Assembly: GCA_049323455.1 (NCBI GenBank)
Contig: JBMONF010000019.1
Location: forward strand, 1 to 64,000
Direction of reading: 5' to 3'
DNA length: 64,000 nucleotides
From: Hypericibacter sp049323455
GTDB taxonomy: Bacteria > Pseudomonadota > Alphaproteobacteria > Dongiales > Dongiaceae
Below, piece by piece: positions 49,799 through 58,383 of the stretch (the stretch's first letter is position 1; the number at the start of each line of letters is the position of its first letter). The notes beneath the pieces were generated by a model, which was not told where the DNA came from, did not search any database, and saw nothing but the letters and a program-made list of their open reading frames with translations. The position numbers and the translations under genes are program-made.

Positions 49799-50296
49799 GC
49801 TGGCTCCTGCTAGTTTTTAGCGGGTTTTCAAAGAGTTGGGAGCACCGGACCGCTGCGCCCCCGTCTCGCCCGGGCAACATAAGACCGCACAGACTGGCCA
49901 TCAAGCAAGCCTTTGGCAAGGCGATAAAATGCCGCCTTGGGCCCGCACCTCGGCAGAAGCGATATTCTCGGGGGCGGGGGCGGTCCGCGCGGTCGAAGCG
50001 ATCCGATCGCTTCAATCGAACGGGGTCGGCGTGCCCGAGCGGTGCGCCCGAGCGATCCGCTCCGGAGCCGGTTCGGCGATCGCGCTCCGTCGGCCGCGAT
50101 CGATCGCCCATGGAGCGCGATCCGGGAATGCCCAACTTGGCGCCGCGTCGGGACGGCCTGCGCGCCGCCCCATGCACCGGCGATGGATTTGCCGCCCGGC
50201 GGTTCGAGCCGATTTGCCGAAACGCGTCCGTTGGATAGGATGCGCCGCGAGCACGAAACGCAAGCGCGAGGTCGAGGCGCCTCGCCGCAAGGAGAG
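49799..50296. other. Divergent intergenic region, sulfotransferase / glycosyltransferase
   Basis: About 500 bp between divergent genes. It has many GATC/CGATCG motifs and one exact 19-bp palindrome (49995-50013, listed apart). No gene with a good start was found. Confidence 0.5.
49995..50013. promoter_or_regulatory. 19-bp perfect palindrome, candidate operator
   Basis: GAAGCGATC-C-GATCGCTTC lies between the sulfotransferase and the tandem glycosyltransferases. Its symmetry and place suggest a dimeric regulator site; the regulator is unknown. Confidence 0.35.
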
Positions 50297-51475
50297 ATGT
50301 TGCCGAACGAGGTCAGACCGCCCTATTTCGATCCCAAGAGCGTTCCCCTGAACGCGCGCTATCGGGACATCGGCCGCCGCGCCGAACGGCCCTTCATGAT
50401 CTTCGCGACCTTGCTCGACACGGAGCTCGGCGACCTCATCTCCAAGGTCGTGTTCCTGTCCACGCTCAAGGAGCAGTTCGATCATGCCCGGCTGATCGTG
50501 CGCTACCGCGCCCTGCGTCCCTACAGCAGCGAGGTCGTCTCGCTTTCGCCCAACATCGATCATGCCACGCCGCTTCGGGGCGAGCGTCCGAAATGGCTGG
50601 CGCGCTGGCTGCCCGATATGCGGCCCTGGCTGCCGCTGGGGCGCGGGACGCTCGGGCGCGAAGGAAAACGGGAGGCGTTCTACGATTTCGTCGTCATCGA
50701 ATCGATGATGAACGCCCGCAACGTCCATGGTTTCGAGCGGCCCGCCGTCTTGCGCATCCCGCCCGAGCGGGAGGATGAGCTGCATCGCCGGCTCGTCGAT
50801 CTCGGCCTCGACCCCGGCCGCTGGTACGCGACGGTGCATTACCGCGGCGGCAATTACGGGCCGAAGCGCAACAAGAGTCCGATCCGCAACAGCGATCCCG
50901 AGACCTACCGCCAACTCGTCGACTTCATCATCGACGAGCTGGGCGGGCAGGTCGTGCAGCTCGGCCACCCGGAACTGCGCCCCTTCCCCCCGCGCGCCGG
51001 CTTCGTGGATCTGAGCCGGCTCGAGAACAGCTTTCTGCTGCAGGCCTATGCGGTCTGCCATTCGCGCTTCCTGGTCGCCGGCCCGTCCGGTCCGGTGGCG
51101 CTGGGCTGGGGTTTCCAGGTGCCGATCGCGGTCGTGGACGCCACGGACTGCCATGGCGGATGGGGAGATTCGGAGCAGGTGATCCTCACGCACGAGGTCA
51201 CGACACCCGACGGCCGCAAGCTCATGAACCGCGCGCTGTTCGAGGCCGGCCTGCTCGATTACGTGGCGCTCGCCAGGAAGATACGGGACGGCGAGAACTA
51301 TCGGGTCCGCAAGAACAGCGTCGAGGAGCTGACGGCCGCGGCGCGCTTCCTGTTCGATCGCACCGCGGACACGCAAGGCTGGCGTCCGGCCCTTCGGCGG
51401 CCGGCGGCGGCGCGGCCGAACCGTTTCGTCTGGCCGCCGCAAACGCATGACAATCTGCGGTTCCTGGGCGAGTGA
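50297..51475 (+). CDS. TIGR04372-like glycosyltransferase, tandem copy 1
   Basis: A 392-residue protein that resembles the putative glycosyltransferase family TIGR04372. Typical parts are GRWYATVHYRGGNYGPKRNK, RNSDPETYRQLVDFIIDELG, GQVVQLGHPELRPFPPRAGF and SRFLVAGPSGPVALGWGFQV. No signal or membrane segment is seen. The ATG at 50297 has AAGGAGAG upstream. A second copy follows after 56 bp and shares about 85% of residues by eye. The sugar donor is unknown. Confidence 0.8.
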   Translation: MLPNEVRPPYFDPKSVPLNARYRDIGRRAERPFMIFATLLDTELGDLISKVVFLSTLKEQFDHARLIVRYRALRPYSSEVVSLSPNIDHATPLRGERPKWLARWLPDMRPWLPLGRGTLGREGKREAFYDFVVIESMMNARNVHGFERPAVLRIPPEREDELHRRLVDLGLDPGRWYATVHYRGGNYGPKRNKSPIRNSDPETYRQLVDFIIDELGGQVVQLGHPELRPFPPRAGFVDLSRLENSFLLQAYAVCHSRFLVAGPSGPVALGWGFQVPIAVVDATDCHGGWGDSEQVILTHEVTTPDGRKLMNRALFEAGLLDYVALARKIRDGENYRVRKNSVEELTAAARFLFDRTADTQGWRPALRRPAAARPNRFVWPPQTHDNLRFLGE

Positions 51476-51531
51476 TCGGACTGAGCCAAAGGCGCCGGGG
51501 CGGCCGCTCCCGGCATCGAAGAGGAGAGGCG

Positions 51532-52707
51532 TTGGCGGACGACAGCAAGGCGCCCTATTTCGATCCCAAGAGCGTTCCCCTGAACGCGCGCTATCGCGAT
51601 ATCGGCCGCAGCGCCGAGCGGCCCTTCATGATCTTCGCGACCCTGCTCGTCCTGGAGCTCGGCGACCTCGTCTCCAAGGTCGTGTTCCTGTCCACGCTCA
51701 AGGAGCAGTTCGACCACGCCCGGCTGATCGTGCGCTATCGCGCGCTGCGCTCCTATAGCGCCGAGGTCGTCGCCCTTTCGCCCAACATCGACCATGCCAC
51801 GCCGCTTCCGGGCGAGCGCCCGAAATGGCTGGGGCGACGGCTGCCGGACATGCGGCCCTGGCTGCCGCTGGGGCGCGGGACGCTCGGCCGCGAGGGGAAA
51901 CGGGAGGCGTTCTACGATCTCGTCGTCACCGAATCGATGATGCCTGTGCAGAGCGTCCACACCTTCGAACGCCCCGCCATCCTGCGCATCCCGCCCGAGC
52001 GGGAGGATGGGCTGCGCCGCCGGCTGATCGGGCTCGGCCTCGACCCCGGCCGCTGGTATGCGACGCTGCACTACCGGGCGGGCAACTACGAACCCACGCG
52101 CAACAGAAGCCCGATCCGCAACAGCGACCCCGAGAGCTATCGCCAACTCGCCGACTTCATCATCGACGGGCTGGGCGGGCAGGTCGTGCAGCTTGGCCAT
52201 CCCGAGATGCGCGCTTTTCCCCCGCGCCCCGGCTTCGTGGACCTGAGCCGGCTCGAGAACAGCTTTCTGCTGCAGGCCTACGCGGTCAGCCATTCGCGCT
52301 TCCTGGTCGCCGGCCCGTCCGGTCCCGTCGCGCTGGGCTGGGGCTTCCAGGTGCCCACCGCCGTCGTGGACGCCACCGACGGCCATGGCGGATGGGGGGA
52401 TGCGGAACAGGTGATCCTCACCCACGAGGTCACGACGCCCGACGACCGCGTGCTCATGAACCGCGCGCTGCTCGAGGCGGGCCTCCTCGACAAGGACTTG
52501 CTCGCCAGGAAGATCCAAGCGGGCGAGAACTATCGGGTCCGCAAGAACAGCGCCCAAGAGCTGGCGGCCGCGGCGCGCTTCCTCTTCGAGCGCACGACGG
52601 ACACGGAAGGCTGGCGTCCGGCCCTTCGGCGGCCCTCGGCGGCGCGGCCGAACCGTTTCGTCTGGCCGCCGCAAACGCATGACAATCTGCGGTTTCTGGG
52701 CGAGTGA
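51532..52707 (+). CDS. TIGR04372-like glycosyltransferase, tandem copy 2
   Basis: A 391-residue paralogue of the preceding gene, collinear over its full length. The start is a TTG at 51532 with GAGGAG upstream, at the same place as the copy 1 start. Differences cluster at the N-terminus (TLLVLELGDLVSK against TLLDTELGDLISK) and near residues 135-150 (SMMPVQSVHTFERPAI against SMMNARNVHGFERPAV). The C-terminus (PNRFVWPPQTHDNLRFLGE) is identical. It may use a different donor or acceptor. Confidence 0.8.
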   Translation: MADDSKAPYFDPKSVPLNARYRDIGRSAERPFMIFATLLVLELGDLVSKVVFLSTLKEQFDHARLIVRYRALRSYSAEVVALSPNIDHATPLPGERPKWLGRRLPDMRPWLPLGRGTLGREGKREAFYDLVVTESMMPVQSVHTFERPAILRIPPEREDGLRRRLIGLGLDPGRWYATLHYRAGNYEPTRNRSPIRNSDPESYRQLADFIIDGLGGQVVQLGHPEMRAFPPRPGFVDLSRLENSFLLQAYAVSHSRFLVAGPSGPVALGWGFQVPTAVVDATDGHGGWGDAEQVILTHEVTTPDDRVLMNRALLEAGLLDKDLLARKIQAGENYRVRKNSAQELAAAARFLFERTTDTEGWRPALRRPSAARPNRFVWPPQTHDNLRFLGE

Positions 52708-52935
52708 CCCGGTTGCAGCCGCGCGGCCGATCCTCTAGGTTCGGCCTCCTCCGAGCCATTGCGAAAGTCTGTCCCACCGCAGGTCCATGGCGCCCGAGCG
52801 GATTCCATTCCAAGACACCTTGTTTGGCACCGGGTGCTTCGAAGCGGTCACGGCCGAGTTCGCCGACAGCCCAAACATGATCGGCAACACCGTCGCCAAC
52901 GCCCAAAGCGAAGCCATTCTCGGGGAGTCACAGTA

Positions 52936-53592
52936 ATGGCGGAAGTCGATCTGCTGCGCGCCTTGCCGAAGACCAAGCGGAACATCCAGAAGCGCAAGGA
53001 GGCGAAGGACCCGGCCGTGATCGCCATCGCCAAGCAGTATGGCGAGATGTATTTCGACGGGCCCCGCGAATACGGCTATGGCGGCTACCGCTATGACGGG
53101 CGCTGGGTGCCGGTGGCGCGCGACATCGTCGCGCATTTCGGGCTCAAGCCCGGCATGCGCGTGCTCGATGTGGGTTGCGGCAAGGGGTTCCTGGTCAAGG
53201 ACCTGATGCAGGTCTGTCCCGGCCTGGAGGCGTTCGGTCTCGACATTTCGCTCTATGCTCTCATGCATTGCGAGCCGGAGTTGGTCGGGCGGTTGCATCT
53301 GGGCACCGCGGAAAAGATGCCGTTCCCGGACAACAGCTTCGACTGCGTGCTCTCCATCAACACGGTGCACAACTTCCCGCGGCCGCGCGCCATCACGGTC
53401 ATGCGGGAAATCCAACGATTGTCGGGGGGCAGAGCCTTCGTTCAAGTTGACAGCTATTACACGCCGGAGCAGAAGGAAATCTTCGAGAGCTGGGTCTTGA
53501 CGGCGGAGTTTCACGACTACCCCGCCGGCTGGATCAAGCTCTTCGAGGAAGCGGGCTATACCGGCGACTATTACTGGACGATCATCGAGTAG
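52936..53592 (+). CDS. SAM-dependent class I methyltransferase
   Basis: A 218-residue enzyme with the SAM motif MRVLDVGCGKGFLVKDLM, the acidic loop FGLDISLYAL, and the later motif FPDNSFDCVLSINTVHNF. It probably methylates a sugar or lipid of the surface polymer, judging by the neighbours. The ATG at 52936 is used; in-frame extensions upstream lack a ribosome site. A 17-bp perfect hairpin lies 57 bp beyond the stop. Confidence 0.85.
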   Translation: MAEVDLLRALPKTKRNIQKRKEAKDPAVIAIAKQYGEMYFDGPREYGYGGYRYDGRWVPVARDIVAHFGLKPGMRVLDVGCGKGFLVKDLMQVCPGLEAFGLDISLYALMHCEPELVGRLHLGTAEKMPFPDNSFDCVLSINTVHNFPRPRAITVMREIQRLSGGRAFVQVDSYYTPEQKEIFESWVLTAEFHDYPAGWIKLFEEAGYTGDYYWTIIE

Positions 53593-53648
53593 GGTGCATG
53601 AGCACCCAGACTTGGAGAACGCTGATGCAACCCTCGCCCTTCACCTAA

Positions 53649-53708
53649 CCTCTCCCCTCTCCCGTGACGGGAGAGGGGAGAGGGAGGGACCCGATGCGTA
53701 GCATCGGG
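53649..53708. repeat. Intergenic palindromes: 17-bp stem plus 8-bp stem
   Basis: CCTCTCCCCTCTCCCGT pairs perfectly with ACGGGAGAGGGGAGAGG around a single base (53649-53683). A second hairpin, CCCGATGC-GTA-GCATCGGG, follows at 53690-53708. It could end transcription of the methyltransferase gene or act as a repeat element. A related C-rich element lies at 59410. Confidence 0.75.
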
Positions 53709-53788
53709 AGGGTAAGGGATGAGGCCGAGCGAGGCATCTCCAATAGTCGATAACGAAGGCGACGCTTCGCGAGTATCGGGTGAACCTT

Positions 53789-54643
53789 ATGAACCAAACG
53801 GCCAAGACGCTCGTTCCCCCGCTCTCGAACGCGTTCGACGCCGCCCAGGCGCGAGCACGTTGCCGGCGCTATCGCCGGCGCATCCTGGAGATCTCGCAGC
53901 AGGTGAGCGCGCTGCACGTCGCGCCGGCCTTTTCCTGCACCGAGATCACGGACGCGATCTATCACGGGCTGATGCGGCGGGCGCCGGATGGCTCGTTCCA
54001 CGACGTCTTCCTGATGTCGAAGGGGCATGGCTGCGTGATCCAGTACGTGATCCTGGAGGACCTCGGCATCCTCACGCGCCAGGATCTCGACCTCTATTGC
54101 AAGCGCGGCGGCCGGCTGGGCGCCCATCCCGATTTCGGCACGCCGGGGATCTCGGCCTCCACCGGCTCGCTCGGCCACGGGCTCGGCATCGCCGCCGGCC
54201 AGGCCTATGCGGAGAAGTTGAAGGGTTCGGACGTCCTGATTTATTGCGTCCTTTCCGACGGCGAGTTCCAGGAAGGCTCGACCTGGGAAGCGATGATGAT
54301 GGCCGCCAACCTGAACCTCTCGAACCTGGTCGCGTTCGTGGATAACAACGATTTCTCCGGCCTCGAGCGGATGAGCGAAGGCCACAAGGCCTTTTATCCG
54401 CTGACCGAGAAGTTCGAGTCCTTCGGCTGGCAGGCGGTGGAAGTGGATGGGCACGACGGCGCGGATCTGTTCACGGCGGTGGCGCGGCGGCGCCGCGGCG
54501 ACCGGCCGCTGCTGGTGGTCTGTCGGACCGTCAAAGGCAAGGGGGTCTCCTTCATGGAGCATGTCCCCATCTGGCATTACCGCTCGCCCAACGCGGCCGA
54601 GTACCGGCAGGCGCTGGCGGAGCTCGGGGAAGAGCTCCCATGA
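53789..54643 (+). CDS. Transketolase, N-terminal (thiamine-diphosphate) subunit
   Basis: The cofactor-binding half of a split transketolase, about 284 residues. It has GHGCVIQYVILEDLG, the domain hallmark STGSLGHGLGIAAGQAYAEK and the ThDP/Mg motif VLSDGEFQEGSTWEAMMMAA followed by NLNLSNLVAFVDNN. It needs the C-terminal subunit encoded next. A GTG at 53780 could extend it by three residues. It lies in a polysaccharide locus, so it may serve sugar-precursor synthesis rather than central metabolism. Confidence 0.92.
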   Translation: MNQTAKTLVPPLSNAFDAAQARARCRRYRRRILEISQQVSALHVAPAFSCTEITDAIYHGLMRRAPDGSFHDVFLMSKGHGCVIQYVILEDLGILTRQDLDLYCKRGGRLGAHPDFGTPGISASTGSLGHGLGIAAGQAYAEKLKGSDVLIYCVLSDGEFQEGSTWEAMMMAANLNLSNLVAFVDNNDFSGLERMSEGHKAFYPLTEKFESFGWQAVEVDGHDGADLFTAVARRRRGDRPLLVVCRTVKGKGVSFMEHVPIWHYRSPNAAEYRQALAELGEELP

Positions 54644-55560
54644 GAAACAAGTTCGCCGAGACCTTCTACGAGCTGGGCAAGGCGGACCCGCGGCTTTGCA
54701 TCGTGGTCGCCGACATCTCGCCGGCCGGCTCCATCGCCCGCTTCCGGCAGGAGTTCCCCGCGCGCTTCGTCAACACCGGCGTGGCGGAGCAGATCATGAT
54801 CGGCATGGTCGCCGGCATGGCGCAGCGGGGCTTGAAGCCCTTCGCCTACACCATCGCCACCTTCTCGCTCTACCGGCCGTTCGAGATGGTCCGCGACGAT
54901 CTGTGCTATCAGAACCTGCCCGTCACCATCGTCGGGATCGGCGGCGGCGTCACCTATTCGACGCTGGGCGCCACCCACCACGCGCAGGAGGACGTCAGCC
55001 TCGCTTGCGCCGTGCCCAATCTCTCGGTGGTGGCGCCCTGCGATCCGGCTGAGACCGCCGCGGCCACGCGATGGTGCGCGGGCCAGGAGCGGGGGCCGGT
55101 CTATTTGCGCCTCGGCAAAGCCGGCGAGCCGGACCTCACCCAAAACGCGCCCGAGCCCTGGGCGTTCGGCAAGGTCCGGATGATCCAGCCGGGCGAGGAT
55201 GTCTGCATCCTCTCCTATGGCCCGATCATGAAGCGGGCCTTCGCCGTGGCCGATCGCTTCGAGGCCGCGGGCAAGAGCGCTGCGGTCATGTCGGTCCACA
55301 CGCTCAAGCCCCTGGACGAGGCGCGGATCGAGCAGGTTCTCGCGAGCTTCGAGCGTGTGGTGGTGATCGAGGAATGCGCGCCCAATGGCAGCCTCTCGAT
55401 GCGCGTGCAGCAGATCGCCTGGAAGGCGCGCGCGTCCTGCCGGCTGGACTGCTTCACGCTCCAGGACGAATTCAAGCACTGCTATGGCAGCCACGACGAT
55501 CTGCTGGACGAGCACGGGCTCGCCGTGCCGGCCATCTGCGCGCAACTCGGGCTGCGGTGA
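54640..55560 (+). CDS. Transketolase, C-terminal subunit
   Basis: The pyrimidine-binding and C-terminal half of the split transketolase, 306 residues. It has IVVADISPAGSIARFRQEFP, RFVNTGVAEQIMIGMVAGMA (catalytic Glu), TIVGIGGGVTYSTLGATHHA and the C-terminal swivelling domain (VMSVHTLKPLDEARIEQVLA). It overlaps the N-terminal subunit gene by 4 bp. The same arrangement is seen for DXS-like and other small split transketolases. Confidence 0.93.
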   Translation: MRNKFAETFYELGKADPRLCIVVADISPAGSIARFRQEFPARFVNTGVAEQIMIGMVAGMAQRGLKPFAYTIATFSLYRPFEMVRDDLCYQNLPVTIVGIGGGVTYSTLGATHHAQEDVSLACAVPNLSVVAPCDPAETAAATRWCAGQERGPVYLRLGKAGEPDLTQNAPEPWAFGKVRMIQPGEDVCILSYGPIMKRAFAVADRFEAAGKSAAVMSVHTLKPLDEARIEQVLASFERVVVIEECAPNGSLSMRVQQIAWKARASCRLDCFTLQDEFKHCYGSHDDLLDEHGLAVPAICAQLGLR

Positions 55561-55586
55561 GCGCCCCATCGAAAGCGTCATTGCGA

Positions 55587-56501
55587 ATGAGGCCGCCCGT
55601 GAGAGCGCTTGTCATCGGCGCTGACGGGACGATCGGGCGCGCCCTGATGGACGCCCTGCGCCGGCGCGGCGATGTCGCGATCGGCACGACGCGGCGCATG
55701 GCGGCGGGGGACGGGCCGGCGACGCTCTTTCTCGATCTGGCCGATCCGCGTGCGGCAGACAGCGTTCCCCTGCCGGACGCGGACGTCGCCTACTTCTGCG
55801 CGGCCATGACCAGCTTCAGCGATTGCCGTTCGCAGCCCGAGCTGGCGCAGCGGGTCAATGTCGAGGCGCCCGTCGCGCTGGCGCAAGAGCTGGTGTCGCG
55901 CGGCGCCCGGGCGATTCTGCTCTCGACCGGCGCCGTGTTCGATGGCCGAAGTCCGCGGGTTCCCGCGAGCCGGCCGACCGGACCGACGACCGCCTATGGC
56001 CGCTTCAAGGCCGATGCCGAACGGGCCTTCCTGGCGCTGGGCGCGGCCGCCTGCGTCGTGCGCCTGACCAAGGTGCTGGTGCCGACCCTGCCCTTGTTCG
56101 TCGGCTGGATCGAGGCGCTCGGGCGCGGCGAGACCGTCAGCGCCTTTTCCGACATGGGCATCTCGCCCATTAGCCTCGAGGATGCGGTTTCCGGCCTCCT
56201 CGCCGTGGCCGACGTCCCGGGCGGCGGCATCTACCAGCTCTCGGGCGCGACGGACATCAGCTATGCCGACGCGGCGCGCCATCTGGCCCGGCGGCTCGGC
56301 TTCGGTCCGGACCGGGTGGCGGCGGTCCGCGCCGTCGACAACGGCATCCCGCCCGAGCAGGCGGTGCTCTTCACCTCCCTCGATCCGGCGCGTATGGTCG
56401 CGCTGACCGGCCGGCCGGCGCCGGGCCCGTTCGATGTGCTCGATCGCGTCTATGGCCCGGTTATCGCCGCGGCCCTCGCGGCGAAGCAGAAGGCGTCATG
56501 A
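55587..56501 (+). CDS. NAD-dependent epimerase/reductase (RmlD-like SDR)
   Basis: A 304-residue extended SDR. The N-terminus VRALVIGADGTIGRALMDAL is the dinucleotide fold, and LLSTGAVFDG plus TTAYGRFKADAE supply the YxxxK catalytic pair. It resembles dTDP-4-dehydrorhamnose reductase, so it may reduce a keto-sugar. The start is uncertain: GTG 55557 overlaps the preceding stop, while GTG 55599 would shorten the protein. Confidence 0.82.
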   Translation: MRPPVRALVIGADGTIGRALMDALRRRGDVAIGTTRRMAAGDGPATLFLDLADPRAADSVPLPDADVAYFCAAMTSFSDCRSQPELAQRVNVEAPVALAQELVSRGARAILLSTGAVFDGRSPRVPASRPTGPTTAYGRFKADAERAFLALGAAACVVRLTKVLVPTLPLFVGWIEALGRGETVSAFSDMGISPISLEDAVSGLLAVADVPGGGIYQLSGATDISYADAARHLARRLGFGPDRVAAVRAVDNGIPPEQAVLFTSLDPARMVALTGRPAPGPFDVLDRVYGPVIAAALAAKQKAS

Positions 56502-57655
56502 TCGCTTCCCTTGCTGCCGGATTCCTTTGCCAGATTTGCGGCGGGCACGGCCTGGAGCCGCAAGGCGAATTCGCGTCGCTGCCGCGCGTGACCTCCGACT
56601 GCAAGCCCTGGCCGGCGGGCGGCAGGCTCGCCGCCTGCCACGACTGCGGCGCCATCCAGAAGATTCCCGACGACGCGTGGCGGGACGAGATCCGGCGCAT
56701 CTACGGCGCCTACGCGATCTATCAGCTCTCTGAAGGTGCCGAGCAGGTCGTCTTCACCGCCGCCGACGGCATCGCCTCGCCGCGCTCGCGCGTCCTGGTC
56801 GATTTCATTGCCCGCACGATCGAGCTGCCGGCTATGGGCAGGCTCATCGATATCGGCTGCGGCAACGGCGCGGCGCTGGCGAGCTTCTCGAAATTGCTGC
56901 CGCGCTGGGAGCTCTACGGCAACGAGCTTTCCGACAAGGCGTTGCCCGAGCTGCGGAAGATCCCCAATTTCGTCGCGCTCTACGGCACTGCCGATCTGGA
57001 GCAGGTTCCCGGGCGCTACGATCTGGTGTCGATGATCCATTCGCTGGAGCATATGCCGGCGCCTCTGTCCACGCTGAAAGCGGCGGCGCGGCTGCTCGAG
57101 GATCGGGGCGCCCTCTTCATCGAGGTGCCCGACATCGAAAGCTCGCCCTTCGACCTCCTGGTGGCGGACCATCTCTGCCACTTTTCCGCCGATACGCTTC
57201 GCCATCTCGCGAGCCGAGCCGGTCTGGCGGCGACGGCGCTGACCACCACGGTGCTGGGCAAGGAGATCACCTTCCTCGGCCGGCATGGCGACGGTGCGGT
57301 GCCGCGCCCCGATCCGGCGGCGGGTCTCCGGGTCGCCCGCGCCACGCTCGCCTGGCTCAAGGCCGTGCTGGATCGGGGCCGCGCGCTGTCAGCCGAAGGA
57401 AACTTCGGCATCTTCGGCACCTCGATCTCGGGGATGTGGCTCTATGGGGCGCTTGGCGGCCGGGTCGATTTCTTCGTGGACGAGGACGCGACGCGCATCG
57501 GCCGCCGCTATGACGGCAAGCCGATCCTCTCGCCCCGGGACGCGCCGGCGGATGCGACCGTCTATGTTCCTCTGACGCCCGCCGTCTCGGGCAAGGTCGT
57601 GGCGCGACTCTCCGGCCTCAAGGCGCGGTTCGTGGCGCCGCCGGATTGGCCTTGA
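56498..57655 (+). CDS. Zinc-binding C-methyltransferase of nucleotide-sugar type
   Basis: A 385-residue enzyme. Four cysteines near the N-terminus (LCQICGG and ACHDCGA) form a zinc-ribbon-like site. A SAM domain follows (GRLIDIGCGNGAALASFSKL; LVSMIHSLEHMPAPLSTLK), then a C-terminal domain with FGIFGTSISGMWLYGALGG. This order matches sugar C-methyltransferases such as TylC3/TcaB9, so a branched sugar may be made. It overlaps the RmlD-like gene by 4 bp. Confidence 0.83.
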   Translation: MIASLAAGFLCQICGGHGLEPQGEFASLPRVTSDCKPWPAGGRLAACHDCGAIQKIPDDAWRDEIRRIYGAYAIYQLSEGAEQVVFTAADGIASPRSRVLVDFIARTIELPAMGRLIDIGCGNGAALASFSKLLPRWELYGNELSDKALPELRKIPNFVALYGTADLEQVPGRYDLVSMIHSLEHMPAPLSTLKAAARLLEDRGALFIEVPDIESSPFDLLVADHLCHFSADTLRHLASRAGLAATALTTTVLGKEITFLGRHGDGAVPRPDPAAGLRVARATLAWLKAVLDRGRALSAEGNFGIFGTSISGMWLYGALGGRVDFFVDEDATRIGRRYDGKPILSPRDAPADATVYVPLTPAVSGKVVARLSGLKARFVAPPDWP

Positions 57656-57725
57656 GGACAAGCTATAGGCGGCCCGCTTCTCCGTGTGATCGCCTTGATC
57701 GACGCCGTCCCCGTTCCGGAATTGA

Positions 57726-58208
57726 TCAGCCGATCCGCTCGCGGTTCATGTGCAGCCAGAGCGCGAAGGCGTCGTAGGGCGTGACCGGCGCGAGCGCCTG
57801 GATCGCCTCCGGCGGGATCACGCGCATCTCGGCCCCTTCGTGCAGGCTGAGCGAGGCCACCGTCTCGGCCGCCAGGATCACCTCGAAGAAGGCGCGCGTG
57901 GTCCGGCCGCAGCCGGGCCGGTTCCAGTCGAAATCGACGCGGGTGAAATAGCGCGCGGCGCCGGGCGCGAGATCGAGGCCGATCTCCTCGGCAAGCTCGC
58001 GGATCAGCGCCGCCTCCTCGCTCTCGCCCGGCTCGATCGCGCCGCCGAAGAGGCCCCAATGGCCGGGGAAGAAGATGTCGGGGCGGTCGTCGCGGCGTTG
58101 CAGCAGATAGCCCCGGCCCGGCACCAGGATGACGGCCGCGACCGCGTCGGCGGGCTTGAGCCGCGGGGCGGGCGCTTTGTGCGCTCTGTCGGAGTTGGTT
58201 CCGTTCAC
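57726..58208 (-). CDS. NUDIX hydrolase
   Basis: A 160-residue hydrolase of nucleoside-diphosphate derivatives. The Nudix box is GAIEPGESEEAALIRELAEE followed by IGL, with all catalytic Glu residues. The start is a GTG at 58208, the first codon before the intergenic repeat; a longer frame would translate the palindromic repeat (RRPRESGDPGASD) and is unlikely. The substrate may be a nucleotide sugar, given the locus, but this is inference. Confidence 0.85.
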   Translation of the reverse strand: MNGTNSDRAHKAPAPRLKPADAVAAVILVPGRGYLLQRRDDRPDIFFPGHWGLFGGAIEPGESEEAALIRELAEEIGLDLAPGAARYFTRVDFDWNRPGCGRTTRAFFEVILAAETVASLSLHEGAEMRVIPPEAIQALAPVTPYDAFALWLHMNRERIG

Positions 58209-58223
58209 TGGGAACAACTCTAT

Positions 58224-58340
58224 CGTCGCCCCGGCGAAAGCCGGGGCCCAGGGCCGCCGCACGTCGCTTGCCCCTGGGTCCCCGCTTTCGCGGGGACGAC
58301 GAAAAATGTGACCGTGCATCGCGCCTTCGCGGGGACGACG
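58224..58340. repeat. Palindromic intergenic repeat (REP-like), copy 2
   Basis: The arms CGTCGCCCCGGCGAAAGCCGG (58224-58253 with its extension) and CCCTGGGTCCCCGCTTTCGC plus GGGGACGACG (58272-58301) are nearly reverse complements. A third half-copy lies at 58322-58340. It is related in core and layout to 6874-6970. Confidence 0.78.
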
Positions 58341-58383
58341 ATGAGTTGCGACTTCATTTCGCCGAAACGCGCTCCCGACGCCA

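Noticed and set aside
57726..58319. Longer start for the NUDIX gene
   Set aside because: The extra N-terminus would be a translation of the palindromic repeat, with no match to the family.
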